From Cyclobacteriaceae bacterium (lineage in GTDB: Bacteria; Bacteroidota; Bacteroidia; Cytophagales; Cyclobacteriaceae), in the NCBI GenBank assembly GCA_019638395.1, contig JAHBTX010000003.1, forward strand, positions 310,001 to 374,000: a DNA stretch of 64,000 nt, read 5' to 3'. This document shows, one piece after another, positions 1 to 8,700 of the stretch. The stretch's first letter is position 1. The number at the start of each line of letters is the position of its first letter. The translations under genes and the position numbers were made by a program. The notes beneath the pieces are model-generated. The model was not told where the DNA came from. It did no database searches and was given only the letters and a program-made list of their open reading frames with translations.

Positions 1-189
1 CTTTACACCGTGCTCAACTTTACTTCTCCCTGGCAGTTTTTGTTTCTGGCGGTAGTACCGCTGCTGGTACGAAACGGAATGGCCGTTAGTAAAAGACCAT
101 CGTACCAGCTCGATCCTTTTTTGAAACAAATGGCACTTTCGACCTTAATTTTTGTTCTCTTGTTTGGATTAGGATTGTTGATTGCTTGA
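1..189 (+). CDS. C-terminal end of a MenA-like prenyltransferase (partial)
   Basis: The frame is open from the first base to a TGA at 187-189 and gives 62 residues. They are very hydrophobic, with a segment ending in FLAVVPLLVRN, then a short polar stretch containing YQLDPFLKQMAL, and a last membrane helix of about 18 residues. This pattern fits the C-terminus of UbiA-superfamily 1,4-dihydroxy-2-naphthoate polyprenyltransferase (menaquinone synthesis, inner membrane). The start lies outside the window, so the assignment rests on a short tail only. Another polytopic membrane protein cannot be excluded. Confidence 0.5.
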   Translation, partial: LYTVLNFTSPWQFLFLAVVPLLVRNGMAVSKRPSYQLDPFLKQMALSTLIFVLLFGLGLLIA

Positions 190-219
190 TTAACCCATAC
201 AATTTAACCAACTTTAAGC

Positions 220-936
220 GTGGCTAAAGTTGAATTTAACATCGCATGTTCGCTCTGCGAGCATTTAAAAGACTCGCTTTTTAATGGACTTAGTCCTGAA
301 GACTTAAGTCGCATCAATAATCATAAAACCTGTATTCAATACAAAAAAGGTCAGAACATTTTTTACGAAGGCACACGCCCTACAGGGTTGTATTGTATGA
401 ATGCTGGTAAGGTGAAAGTGTTTAAAAACAATGTGCAGGGCAAGGAGTTTATTATTTACATTGCCAAGCCGGGCGATTTTCTCGGTTACCGCGCATTATT
501 AAGCGAAGAATTCTACCAGGCAACAGCCACCGTACTGGAAGATGCCAAGATTTGTTTCATCCCGAAAGAAAACTTTTTTGAAGTTTTGCAAAAGAATCCA
601 GCGTTTATGAAGCGTGTGGTGAGGGCTGTTTGTCATGAAATGGGTGTGATGGAAGAAAAACTGGCCGAGCTTGCTCATAAATCAGTGCGCGAACGTTTGG
701 CGGCCAACTTATTAATGTTGAAAGAAACCTACGGCATGGAAGGCGAAGGTAGTTCGCTCATTGATTTGGCGCTTTCGCGCGAAGATTTGGCAAGCATTGT
801 AGGTACTGCTACCGAAACCGTTATCCGCTTGTTGTCCGATTTCAAGGCGGACGGATTAATTGCATTTGAGGGCAAGAAGATTCGGGTACTTGATGCTAAG
901 AAGCTTGCCAAACAAGCCGACTTGATCGTGGCCTGA
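220..936 (+). CDS. Crp/Fnr-family transcriptional regulator, FNR-like
   Basis: The 238-residue protein has an N-terminal cyclic-nucleotide-binding-like beta roll (about residues 25-145), a long dimer helix, and a C-terminal winged helix-turn-helix (about 185-225). The recognition helix carries ETVIR, comparable to ETISR in E. coli FNR. Cysteines C10 and C13 form CxxC before the sensor domain. C112 sits in ICFIP, the position of FNR Cys122. The residue matching FNR Cys29 appears to be serine (S19). The start is GTG. The gene lies just upstream of a stress-protein/ccoI/ccoS operon, which is a classical FNR neighbourhood, so oxygen or redox control of that operon is inferred. Confidence 0.88.
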   Translation: MAKVEFNIACSLCEHLKDSLFNGLSPEDLSRINNHKTCIQYKKGQNIFYEGTRPTGLYCMNAGKVKVFKNNVQGKEFIIYIAKPGDFLGYRALLSEEFYQATATVLEDAKICFIPKENFFEVLQKNPAFMKRVVRAVCHEMGVMEEKLAELAHKSVRERLAANLLMLKETYGMEGEGSSLIDLALSREDLASIVGTATETVIRLLSDFKADGLIAFEGKKIRVLDAKKLAKQADLIVA

Positions 937-990
937 TAAAAACCCAACCATCAGATTCGAAATCAAACCTGATAAAAGTCATCTTTTTGT

Positions 991-1004
991 TTGATACCCA
1001 TCAT
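991..1004. promoter_or_regulatory. FNR/CRP-like operator upstream of the usp-ccoI-ccoS operon
   Basis: The sequence TTGAT-ACCC-ATCAT matches the FNR consensus TTGAT-N4-ATCAA at 9 of 10 defined bases. Its centre is about 42 bp before the start site predicted from the -7 element at 1027-1034. That is the classical class II activator position. A weaker TGA-N6-TCA dyad lies just upstream at 970-981. Confidence 0.6.
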
Positions 1005-1026
1005 TAGCCTGCCATAAGTTCCAATC

Positions 1027-1034
1027 TACCTTTG
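1027..1034 (+). promoter_or_regulatory. Predicted Bacteroidota -7 promoter element
   Basis: TACCTTTG matches the TAnnTTTG -7 consensus of the Bacteroidota housekeeping sigma factor exactly. No good TTTG -33 element is seen at the expected distance. That fits a promoter depending on an activator bound at 991-1004. The ATG of the first stress-protein gene follows 24 bp downstream. Confidence 0.5.
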
Positions 1035-1057
1035 GTATATCAAAAAACCACTGGTAT

Positions 1058-1888
1058 ATGAAGCGCATTTTAGTTCCTTGCGATTTTTCCGATCCGGCAG
1101 TACAGGCATTTAAGTTAGCCGTTGAAGTTGCCGGCAAAAGCGGAGGCGAAGTGATCTTACTGAATGTAATTGAACTTCCGGTAATGAGTGATAGCATATT
1201 GATGCCCTCACTTTCATTTGAAGAAGCTTTTATAAAAGATATGAAAGCGCAAGCGGAGAAGAATTTTACTAAAATGAAAAACAAGTGGGCTGGCGATGTA
1301 AAAATAACCACTGTAATTGAGTACGGCAGCACAACTCCAAGCATACGCAATTTTGTTCAAGACAATAAAATTGATTTGGTGGCCATGGGTACGCATGGAG
1401 CAACCGGAATGAAAGAATTTTTCATTGGCTCCAATACAGAAAAAATTGTGCGCACCAGCCCCGTACCGGTAATTACTCTGAAGGGTAACACCAAGGTATC
1501 GTCTATCAAAAACATAGTTTTACCCAACACGCTTGATCTGGATCAGGAAGAGTTAATGCTAAAAGTAAAGGCTCTTCAAAATTTCTTTGGGGCTTCGTTA
1601 CATGTGTTGTATGTGAATACACCTTCACGCTTCAGACGGGATGTAGAAATGAAGAAAGAGATGAAGGCTTTTGCCAAACGCTTTATGCTGAAGGACTATA
1701 CCCTTACCATTTTCAATGATTATACCGAGGAAGAGGGTTTGCGTAACTTCATTACCGAAACCAAAGCCGATCTGGTGGCAATGGCTACACACGGGCGCAG
1801 AGGACTAAATCACCTGATGAGTGGCAGCATTGCTGAGGATGCAGTTAACCATTTGCAATGCCCTATCTGGACTTATAAGATCAGTTAA
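1058..1888 (+). CDS. Tandem universal stress protein (two UspA domains)
   Basis: The 276 residues split into two Usp folds, about 1-145 and 148-276. The first domain ends with the ATP-binding pattern G-x2-G-x9-G-S (GTHGATG...IGS). The second has ATHGRRG...SGS, with alanine replacing the first glycine. The start is ATG with no Shine-Dalgarno sequence, as is usual in this phylum. It is the first gene of an operon with a second Usp-like gene, ccoI and ccoS, behind an FNR-like box. A role in the response to low oxygen or respiratory stress is inferred from this context; the biochemical function of Usp proteins is generally not defined. Confidence 0.9.
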   Translation: MKRILVPCDFSDPAVQAFKLAVEVAGKSGGEVILLNVIELPVMSDSILMPSLSFEEAFIKDMKAQAEKNFTKMKNKWAGDVKITTVIEYGSTTPSIRNFVQDNKIDLVAMGTHGATGMKEFFIGSNTEKIVRTSPVPVITLKGNTKVSSIKNIVLPNTLDLDQEELMLKVKALQNFFGASLHVLYVNTPSRFRRDVEMKKEMKAFAKRFMLKDYTLTIFNDYTEEEGLRNFITETKADLVAMATHGRRGLNHLMSGSIAEDAVNHLQCPIWTYKIS

Positions 1889-1900
1889 CCGGTTGCAGGT

Positions 1901-2659
1901 GTGAAAAAGCAGATTCTTTTTCCGGTGGATTTTCAATGTGGCATGCGCCTGGCGGACTATGCACACTTACTTTCGCATATCGATAAAAAAAGTTTTGTAG
2001 GTTTTTTTCTACGCGACTTCTCGCGACAACTGAAATCAAAAGCTGGGGATCATGAAAAAAACATGATGCAATCCGGTTTGCTGGAAGAAGCCCGCCAGTT
2101 AAACCTCGACTTTGATTTTATTAAGAATCATTCAAGTACAAATTTATTGCTTAACCAAAGCCGGTTTGCCGACCTGATTATTATTAACCCGGTAACGCAT
2201 ACTAATATTCTGCAATTGAACCAGGTTTTCCCCGATCACTTTTTTGATTCTATCGCTTGCCCGGTTTTCCTCTTGGAAGATCCGTTGAAACCCTACCAGG
2301 AAATTTTAGTTTTGTTTGATTATGATCAATCGGGTCTGGTAGCACTCAAATCATTTTTATCCTTCTTTGGGAAAGTAAGCCATGATAAAAAAGTAACGTT
2401 GTTAACTGTAAGCCCGGACGACTCACCGGAAATTTATTTTGAAAAGTATTTAGTCAGCTACCTGAAGAGATTTTTTAACGATGTGGGTATTGTGCCACTT
2501 TATACTAATAACTTAGCCCAACAGGTAATAACGCACGCCACCAAACTTACGCGACCGGTACTGGTATTGGGCCGTACAGCGTTGGAATTACTCAACAACC
2601 AACAGTTTGCTTCCCAGGTGGTTGATCATCACATGTCCATATTTTATTCAAACGCCTGA
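1901..2659 (+). CDS. Divergent universal stress protein-like protein
   Basis: This 252-residue protein starts with GTG twelve bases after the preceding stress-protein gene and begins KKQILFPVDF, a Usp-like first strand. It has the length of two Usp domains, but neither half keeps the G-x2-G-x9-G-S nucleotide motif, so ATP binding is doubtful. It overlaps the next gene as TGATG (stop 2657-2659, ATG 2659-2661), indicating translational coupling to ccoI. Usp-like genes beside cbb3 assembly genes are recurrent in Bacteroidota. The function is unknown. Confidence 0.7.
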   Translation: MKKQILFPVDFQCGMRLADYAHLLSHIDKKSFVGFFLRDFSRQLKSKAGDHEKNMMQSGLLEEARQLNLDFDFIKNHSSTNLLLNQSRFADLIIINPVTHTNILQLNQVFPDHFFDSIACPVFLLEDPLKPYQEILVLFDYDQSGLVALKSFLSFFGKVSHDKKVTLLTVSPDDSPEIYFEKYLVSYLKRFFNDVGIVPLYTNNLAQQVITHATKLTRPVLVLGRTALELLNNQQFASQVVDHHMSIFYSNA

Positions 2660-5040
2660 TGGATGTTACTGTAAACGAAAAAGTAGTCTGTTATCACTGC
2701 GGGCAACCTTGCGAAGAAATCTTTTTACAAGATGATAAATCGTTTTGTTGTTATGGCTGTAAAACTGTTTATGAAATTCTGAATGAACATAACCTGTGTG
2801 AGTATTATGCGTTTGATAAAAATCCGGGGGTAACCCTGCGGCATGTTAGCGAAGAAACGTATGCTTTCCTTGACGAACGGAAGATTCGAAAACAATTACT
2901 GGAGTTTGATTCAGCTAATTTTTCACGTATTCGGTTTTATGTTCCCAATATTCATTGTATTTCCTGCATTTGGTTACTAGAAAACCTGCAAAAACTGCAA
3001 ACTGGGGTTTTGAAATCGGAAGTTAACTTTTCAGGCAAAATAGTTCGTATTGATTTTAATCCGGAACAAGTCTCCCTTTCAAAATTAGGTCAGTTACTTA
3101 CTTCATTGGGGTATGCACCTCGCATTAATCTAAAAGAAGAGAATCAATCCGTAAGTATTTCATCTAAACAGTTGATTATTAAGTTGGCCATTGCTGGCTT
3201 TGCTTTTGGAAATGTTATGTTGTTGAGTTTTCCCGAATACCTTGGCTTGAACGAAAGCGATCTTGCTTTGCAGCGGCTGTTCTCCTGGTTGAATATTATA
3301 TTGGCTTTACCTGCAATCTTTTACAGCGGCCAGGAATTCTTTATCAATGCCTGGAAAAGCTTTAAGCAAAAGCAAATTAATATAGATGTACCGATAGCTG
3401 TGGGGTTATTGGCATTATTGGTACGCAGCACCTTCGACATTACCACTAATAATGGCCCTGGTTATCTTGATTCTTTAACCGGCCTTATTTTCTTTTTGCT
3501 AATTGGTCGCTGGTTTCAAAGCAAGACATACGATAGCCTTGCATTTGATCGGGATTATAAATCATATTTTCCGTTAGCGGTTCAACGCTGGAAGGAAAAC
3601 GAATGGTGCCCGGTTGTGGTGTATGAATTAGAACCGCAGGATATAATTCGTATTCGCAACATGGAAATTGTACCGGCCGATAGCATGCTGCGTAGCGATG
3701 AAGCTTACTTTGATTATAGTTTTGTAACCGGTGAGTCGAAACCGGTTAAGGCAACTAAAGGTGCACTGGTTTATGCTGGTGGAAAATTGGTAGGGCACCC
3801 GGTTGAGTTGGTTGTACAAAAGAAAACGGCACAAAGCCAATTAACCAGCTTGTGGAATGAAGCAGCATTTCGAAAACCGAACGAGAGTGTTTATAAGAAA
3901 ATAATTGATAGAGCAGCCCATCGGTTTACGTGGATCGTGTTGGCATTAGCTGTTGGTACAGGTGTGTTCTGGTATTACTATAATGCTTATCAAATGTGGC
4001 TGGTGCTTACCTCTGTATTGATGGTGGCTTGCCCGTGCGCCCTTGCATTAGCAGCACCTTTTACCTATGGCAATATGTTGCGGGTGTTTGGTCGATATGG
4101 TTTCTATTTGAAAAACGCAGATGTAATTGAACGCCTGGCCGCAATAAATGCATTGGTATTCGATAAAACCGGAACAATAACATACGGGGCATCGGCTGTA
4201 ACCTTTAAAGGTGTGCTATCTGTGCAGGAGCAAGGTTGGATAAAGCTATTGGCATCTACATCTACACATCCGTTAAGCAAACTGGTTGCTCAGCATATTA
4301 CACAAAAGTCCGATGCTGTGCTTATCGGGTTGAAAGAATTTCCAGGAAAAGGAATTCAAGCGGTTGTGGCGGGTAAAAATATCCGTGTCGGGTCTGCAAC
4401 ATTTACAGGTAATGCAGGTGGAGGCGAGACAAACTCGCGGGTATTTGTAGCAATTGATGGATTAGCTCGCGGTTATTATGAAATCGAAACTTCCATCAGA
4501 CCCGAAGCAAAAGGTTTGGTAACCCGATTAGGTTCTGTTGTGAAAGCATTGCTTTCGGGCGATCAGCCAATGGAAGCAATACGTATGCAAACGGTGTTTC
4601 CACCATCGGTGCAGTTGTTGTTCAATCAATCACCGCACATTAAACTGAATTTTATCTCCGAACTGCAAAAGCAAAATTACAAGGTGATGATGATTGGCGA
4701 TGGATTAAATGATTCCGGGGCTTTGCAACAAAGTGATGTGGGCATTGCTGTTACCGATGACACCGGAGTGTTTACGCCTGCCAGTGATGGTATTCTGGCT
4801 GGGAATATGCTCGGTAAACTGGATTCGTTTTTACGATTGGCAAAAAAATCAACTGCAATTTTAAAAACAGGATTTGTAATTTCGTTTTGTTACAATGCCA
4901 TCGCGCTAAGCGTGGCCATGAGTGGTTTGTTAACACCGCTTATAGCGGCCATCTTAATGCCGATAAGCAGCGTTAGTGTGGTTAGCTTTACATCACTTGC
5001 CGTTAATTGGGTAGCCAGAAAAGAATTTAAAAATCTGTAG
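2659..5040 (+). CDS. ccoI: Copper-transporting P1B-type ATPase CcoI/FixI
   Basis: The 793-residue ATPase has a cysteine-rich N-terminal metal-binding region (CYHCGQPC at about 11-18, CCYGC near 31-35), then an HMA-like domain with CISC at about 99-102. Paired membrane helices follow, then the TGES actuator motif (about 357), the CPC ion-binding motif (about 457-459), DKTGT phosphorylation site (about 501) and GDGLND hinge (about 680). The cysteine-rich N-terminus separates CcoI from ordinary CopA and fits ccoS following directly. CcoI supplies copper for the CuB site during cbb3 cytochrome oxidase assembly in the inner membrane. The oxidase genes ccoNOP are not in this window. Confidence 0.92.
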   Translation: MDVTVNEKVVCYHCGQPCEEIFLQDDKSFCCYGCKTVYEILNEHNLCEYYAFDKNPGVTLRHVSEETYAFLDERKIRKQLLEFDSANFSRIRFYVPNIHCISCIWLLENLQKLQTGVLKSEVNFSGKIVRIDFNPEQVSLSKLGQLLTSLGYAPRINLKEENQSVSISSKQLIIKLAIAGFAFGNVMLLSFPEYLGLNESDLALQRLFSWLNIILALPAIFYSGQEFFINAWKSFKQKQINIDVPIAVGLLALLVRSTFDITTNNGPGYLDSLTGLIFFLLIGRWFQSKTYDSLAFDRDYKSYFPLAVQRWKENEWCPVVVYELEPQDIIRIRNMEIVPADSMLRSDEAYFDYSFVTGESKPVKATKGALVYAGGKLVGHPVELVVQKKTAQSQLTSLWNEAAFRKPNESVYKKIIDRAAHRFTWIVLALAVGTGVFWYYYNAYQMWLVLTSVLMVACPCALALAAPFTYGNMLRVFGRYGFYLKNADVIERLAAINALVFDKTGTITYGASAVTFKGVLSVQEQGWIKLLASTSTHPLSKLVAQHITQKSDAVLIGLKEFPGKGIQAVVAGKNIRVGSATFTGNAGGGETNSRVFVAIDGLARGYYEIETSIRPEAKGLVTRLGSVVKALLSGDQPMEAIRMQTVFPPSVQLLFNQSPHIKLNFISELQKQNYKVMMIGDGLNDSGALQQSDVGIAVTDDTGVFTPASDGILAGNMLGKLDSFLRLAKKSTAILKTGFVISFCYNAIALSVAMSGLLTPLIAAILMPISSVSVVSFTSLAVNWVARKEFKNL

Positions 5041-5041
5041 C

Positions 5042-5197
5042 ATGCTGATTATTGTTTTACTCATTTTAATCTCCCTAACCATAGCCATTGTATTTCTGGT
5101 AGCCTTTGTGTGGAGCATGCGCAGCGGCCAGTTTGATGATACCTATGGCCCATCAGTACGAATACTTTTTGACGATAAAAAGAAAAAAGATTTGTAA
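5042..5197 (+). CDS. ccoS: cbb3-type cytochrome oxidase assembly protein CcoS
   Basis: This gene encodes 51 residues: one membrane helix (about 3-24) followed by a short cytoplasmic tail with the family signature SGQFDD and RILFDD, then a lysine-rich end. The ATG lies one base after the TAG of ccoI, so the two are almost certainly cotranslated. CcoS is needed for cofactor insertion into cbb3 oxidase and is normally found next to ccoI. Length and motif match the family well. Confidence 0.92.
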   Translation: MLIIVLLILISLTIAIVFLVAFVWSMRSGQFDDTYGPSVRILFDDKKKKDL

Positions 5198-5217
5198 AGA
5201 GTGCCTACCTTTTAGAC

Positions 5218-5688
5218 ATGGAAATAGTTTGGTTTGTATTGGGGGGCTTGTTGATGGTAGTTGGAATAGCCGGCTGTTTTTTACCAGTGCTCCCAGGACC
5301 ACCCCTCGCATTTATTGGACTTTGGGTTCAACAATTGAAAGAGCCCAATCCGTTTACTTCTGAATTTATTTGGATCTGGTTTGGGATAACACTCGTAGTA
5401 ACAGTTATCGATTATGGGGCACCTGTTTATGCGACTAAAAAATTTGGAGGAAGTAAAGCTGGTATTCGCGGTTGTATGATTGGCTTGGTGCTTGGTTTTT
5501 GGATGGGCCCATTCGGGATAATTGTAGGGCCGTTAGTGGGCGCATTTATAGGTGAAGTAGTAAATAACCACGATGCTTCTAAAGCATGGCGGGCCGCGCT
5601 TGGTTCCTTCGCGGGATTTTTGTTGAGTACGCTTCTCAAGTTGATTGTATGCGTAATTATGTTTTGGTATTGGGTGGTAAGTTGGTGA
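5218..5688 (+). CDS. DUF456 family membrane protein
   Basis: The 156-residue protein is almost entirely hydrophobic with about four helices. Its N-terminus runs VGIAGCFLPVLPGPPLAFIG, the characteristic proline- and glycine-rich opening of DUF456. A second glycine-rich hairpin (about 80-120) also fits. It starts 20 bp after ccoS and may be the last gene of the operon, since a hairpin follows its stop. The molecular function is unknown. Confidence 0.85.
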   Translation: MEIVWFVLGGLLMVVGIAGCFLPVLPGPPLAFIGLWVQQLKEPNPFTSEFIWIWFGITLVVTVIDYGAPVYATKKFGGSKAGIRGCMIGLVLGFWMGPFGIIVGPLVGAFIGEVVNNHDASKAWRAALGSFAGFLLSTLLKLIVCVIMFWYWVVSW

Positions 5689-5723
5689 ACCTGTTTCCAG
5701 TTATCAGTAACCAGAAACAGGTT
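5688..5723. terminator. Bidirectional hairpin between convergent genes, built on a heptamer array
   Basis: AACCTGTTTC (5688-5697) pairs perfectly with GAAACAGGTT (5714-5723), giving a 10-bp stem between the DUF456 gene and the convergent CHAT gene. The hairpin is also built of 7-bp words (CTGTTTC, CAGTTAT at 5691-5704, then CAGTAAC and CAGAAAC to 5718), like the heptamer arrays elsewhere in the window. Confidence 0.6.
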
Positions 5724-5731
5724 TATTAAGT

Positions 5732-8700
5732 TTACTGCTGCCCAATCATCATAAACGGGGCCCAGTAATAAGGTTCGGGGTATTCTACCCTTAGTTCTTT
5801 TTTGGCATCGATGAAGCTTTGACGCATGTTATTTGTTGTTAACCATTTGCGATAGAAATTTACAATCAGTTTCTGGGTAGCATCATCGTCCACCTTAAAC
5901 ATACTCATAATTAATACTTTCGCACCGGCTACCAGAAACGCGCGTTGCAAACCATAAACACCTTCGCCATTGGCAATTTCGCCCAAGCCGGTTTCGCAAG
6001 CACTCAATACTACAAGATCGGTGTGATCCAGGTTTAAGCTCATAGCTTCGTAAGCAGTAAGAATTCCACTTGAGATATTATAGTTGTATTTGGTTTCGTT
6101 AAAAATATCACCGGCACCACTTAGTAATAGTCCGGTTTTAAGTAAGGGATTGTCGGCCATGGCTGCCTCACTTTCAGTTAACTCATCTAACTCAGATTGT
6201 TCTGTTACCGGTGTATAAAACCCGTGTGTAGCTACGTGTAGAATTTTGGGGCTTGCGAGTAACTTTAATTTATCTTCTGTAGCCAGGCTTTCTACATATT
6301 CTTCTGTACTATAGCTTCCTTGCTTCAACAAGCGTTGTAATTCCGCCACTTCCCGTTCCGTTCCGGGCAGGGCAGGTATATTGCCTCGCGAAGCAGTGAG
6401 GTAAAACTTGGGATTACCAAACATGGTTGCCGTGTTGGATGCAACCGCACGCGATTTTATTTTATTCAGGAATAAGTCTTTGGTGTTGCTCACTAAAACA
6501 ATATTGGCATTGTCGATAATATACCGGCCATCGGGGGTAGGTATTGCCTCCAGGTTAAGTTGGTTATATACGCCATCGGCCGAAAGATAAATGGTGGTGG
6601 CGGTGCCAATTCCTTTCTGTATTGGCTCCCAAAATACCCGGTACGAAAACTGATCTTTTATTTTACCGATTATTGAATTTCGGTAGTACCGGAAAAACCG
6701 GGTTTCCATGCGATGGCCTTCGGGCATGATAATCGCTTTTGGTCGGGCATTATCGTTTTTAATGTAAAGTGCTACATACACTATCGAATCGGTAAAGGTG
6801 TGATCAAAATGCCGGTAACGCACCATTTCAATAGCTACATCATTCTTGTTAATGACTTTTTGAACATCTGTATATTTTATTTTTTTGTTATCGAAACTCT
6901 GACCAAACAACTCCGACTTCTGGCTGATTTCACGCTCCAGTTTTTCGGCTTCGGCTGTCATCAGGTTAATATCATATCCGTTGTCGGCCAACTGTTGCGT
7001 ACTCATGGAAAGCGCAATGGTAAGTTGTTCTTTTTTCTCAATCCACAGGTTGTACGAAGTTTTGAGCGATTCGTCTGTGCTGTTCAAAATACGTTCACGA
7101 ATTTTAATACTGGAGCTTAGCAACAAGGCTTTTGTTAATAATTGGTAATCGTACACTTTGCTACTCAGGTCTTTAAAATCCTCCAGTTGACTAAAGGCAA
7201 GTGTGTTGTAAAATTCAAAGTCGCTTTTAATGGTGTTCCAATACTTAGCTTTTTCGCGTTCGCTCAAAGCCGGAAATATTTGTTTGATATAGACTTCATA
7301 ATTATTCAAAGCTTCTTCTATGTTAGCCTTTGCACGCTTATAATTTTTCTCCATGTAATACACCCTGGCTTGCTTGGAAAGTATCTTTACATACTCGGGG
7401 TGGGTTTTGCTAAAGTAGTCCTCGTAGATTTTCTTAGCCTGCACATAAAACTCTTCTGCACGCTTGTAGTTTTTGGTAGCGTAATATACATCGCCTGTTA
7501 AGGCATAAATATTGGCGGCATTGATGTTGGTTTTGGTGCCGGTTTTGGCCCGCCAGATAGCTTCGGCTTGTGTAAGCACACTAAAGGCTTCTGCATATTT
7601 TTTTTGCGAAATGTAGAGCGATGCAACGTTTTTCAGGATTTCAGCATACTGTGGGTTTTGATTGCCCAGCTTGCCGAGCATGATGTCGCGAGCTTCAAAA
7701 AGCAACTTTTCAATTTCAGCAGGTTTTTCCCCGCCTTTATGAAACTTAGTCATACCTAATAGCGACAAAGCTTTGGCAACTTCAATATGGTTGCGGCCAA
7801 ATTGTTTTTGTAAGCTGGCTATCGCTTTTTGTAACATGATTTCGGCATTATCAAAATCGCCAATAGCATAATCAATGTCTGCTAAAAGTTTTTGGGTAGG
7901 TGCTGTTTTGGTAGATAGTTCTCCGTAAACAGCGGTTGCGATTTTGTTAGCACGCTGTGCTACTTTTTCAGCTTCGGTGTAATCTCCTTTTGCAAGTAGT
8001 AGTCTTCCTCTGTCAACCAATGGATCAATTAAGCGAACTGAATTGGTGCCATAAAGTTTTTCCGATTCAGTAATTAGATCGTTTAATATACTTTCTGTTT
8101 GGGAGTAGCGTCCCAATTGAATTAGAAGTGTAGATAATTCACGGGCGGTGCTAAGTTCGTCAAGGCCCGAAAGTTTATCGGCTTTTTTTATAATTTTTCT
8201 GGATCGGTCTAAGTTAGCTTCGGCTTCATCAAAAAGTCCTTTAACTCCGTAAAGGGTAGCCTGTGTTTCAATGGCATTAACCATTTGAACTTTTTTATCA
8301 TCGTTTTTTCTAAGCTTTAATACTGCTATACTTTTATCGAGATTTTCTTCTGCTTTTTCGTATTGTCCTAACTTTATCTGCAGCTTGGCTATTTTGGTCA
8401 ACTCATCTGCAAATTCGTAGTCTTCGTTATCAAATTTTTTCTGTGCTGTGTATCCTGCTTTTTGCAGAATCTGGTCTGCATCGGCATACCGATCGGTTAG
8501 TTCATACAGCACGGCCATGTGGTTGAGAATATCCAGGTGATCTTTGTGGGCCGGTCCGATTTCTTTGGAAACTATTTTAAGATAGCTTTCATCGTAGATT
8601 TTAGTAGCTTCACTTATTTTATTGGTATTGTCGAGGTAAAAATTGGCGAGTTGCAATCTTGCCAAATGGGTTTCGGGTGCTTCTGTGCCAAACAAGCTGG

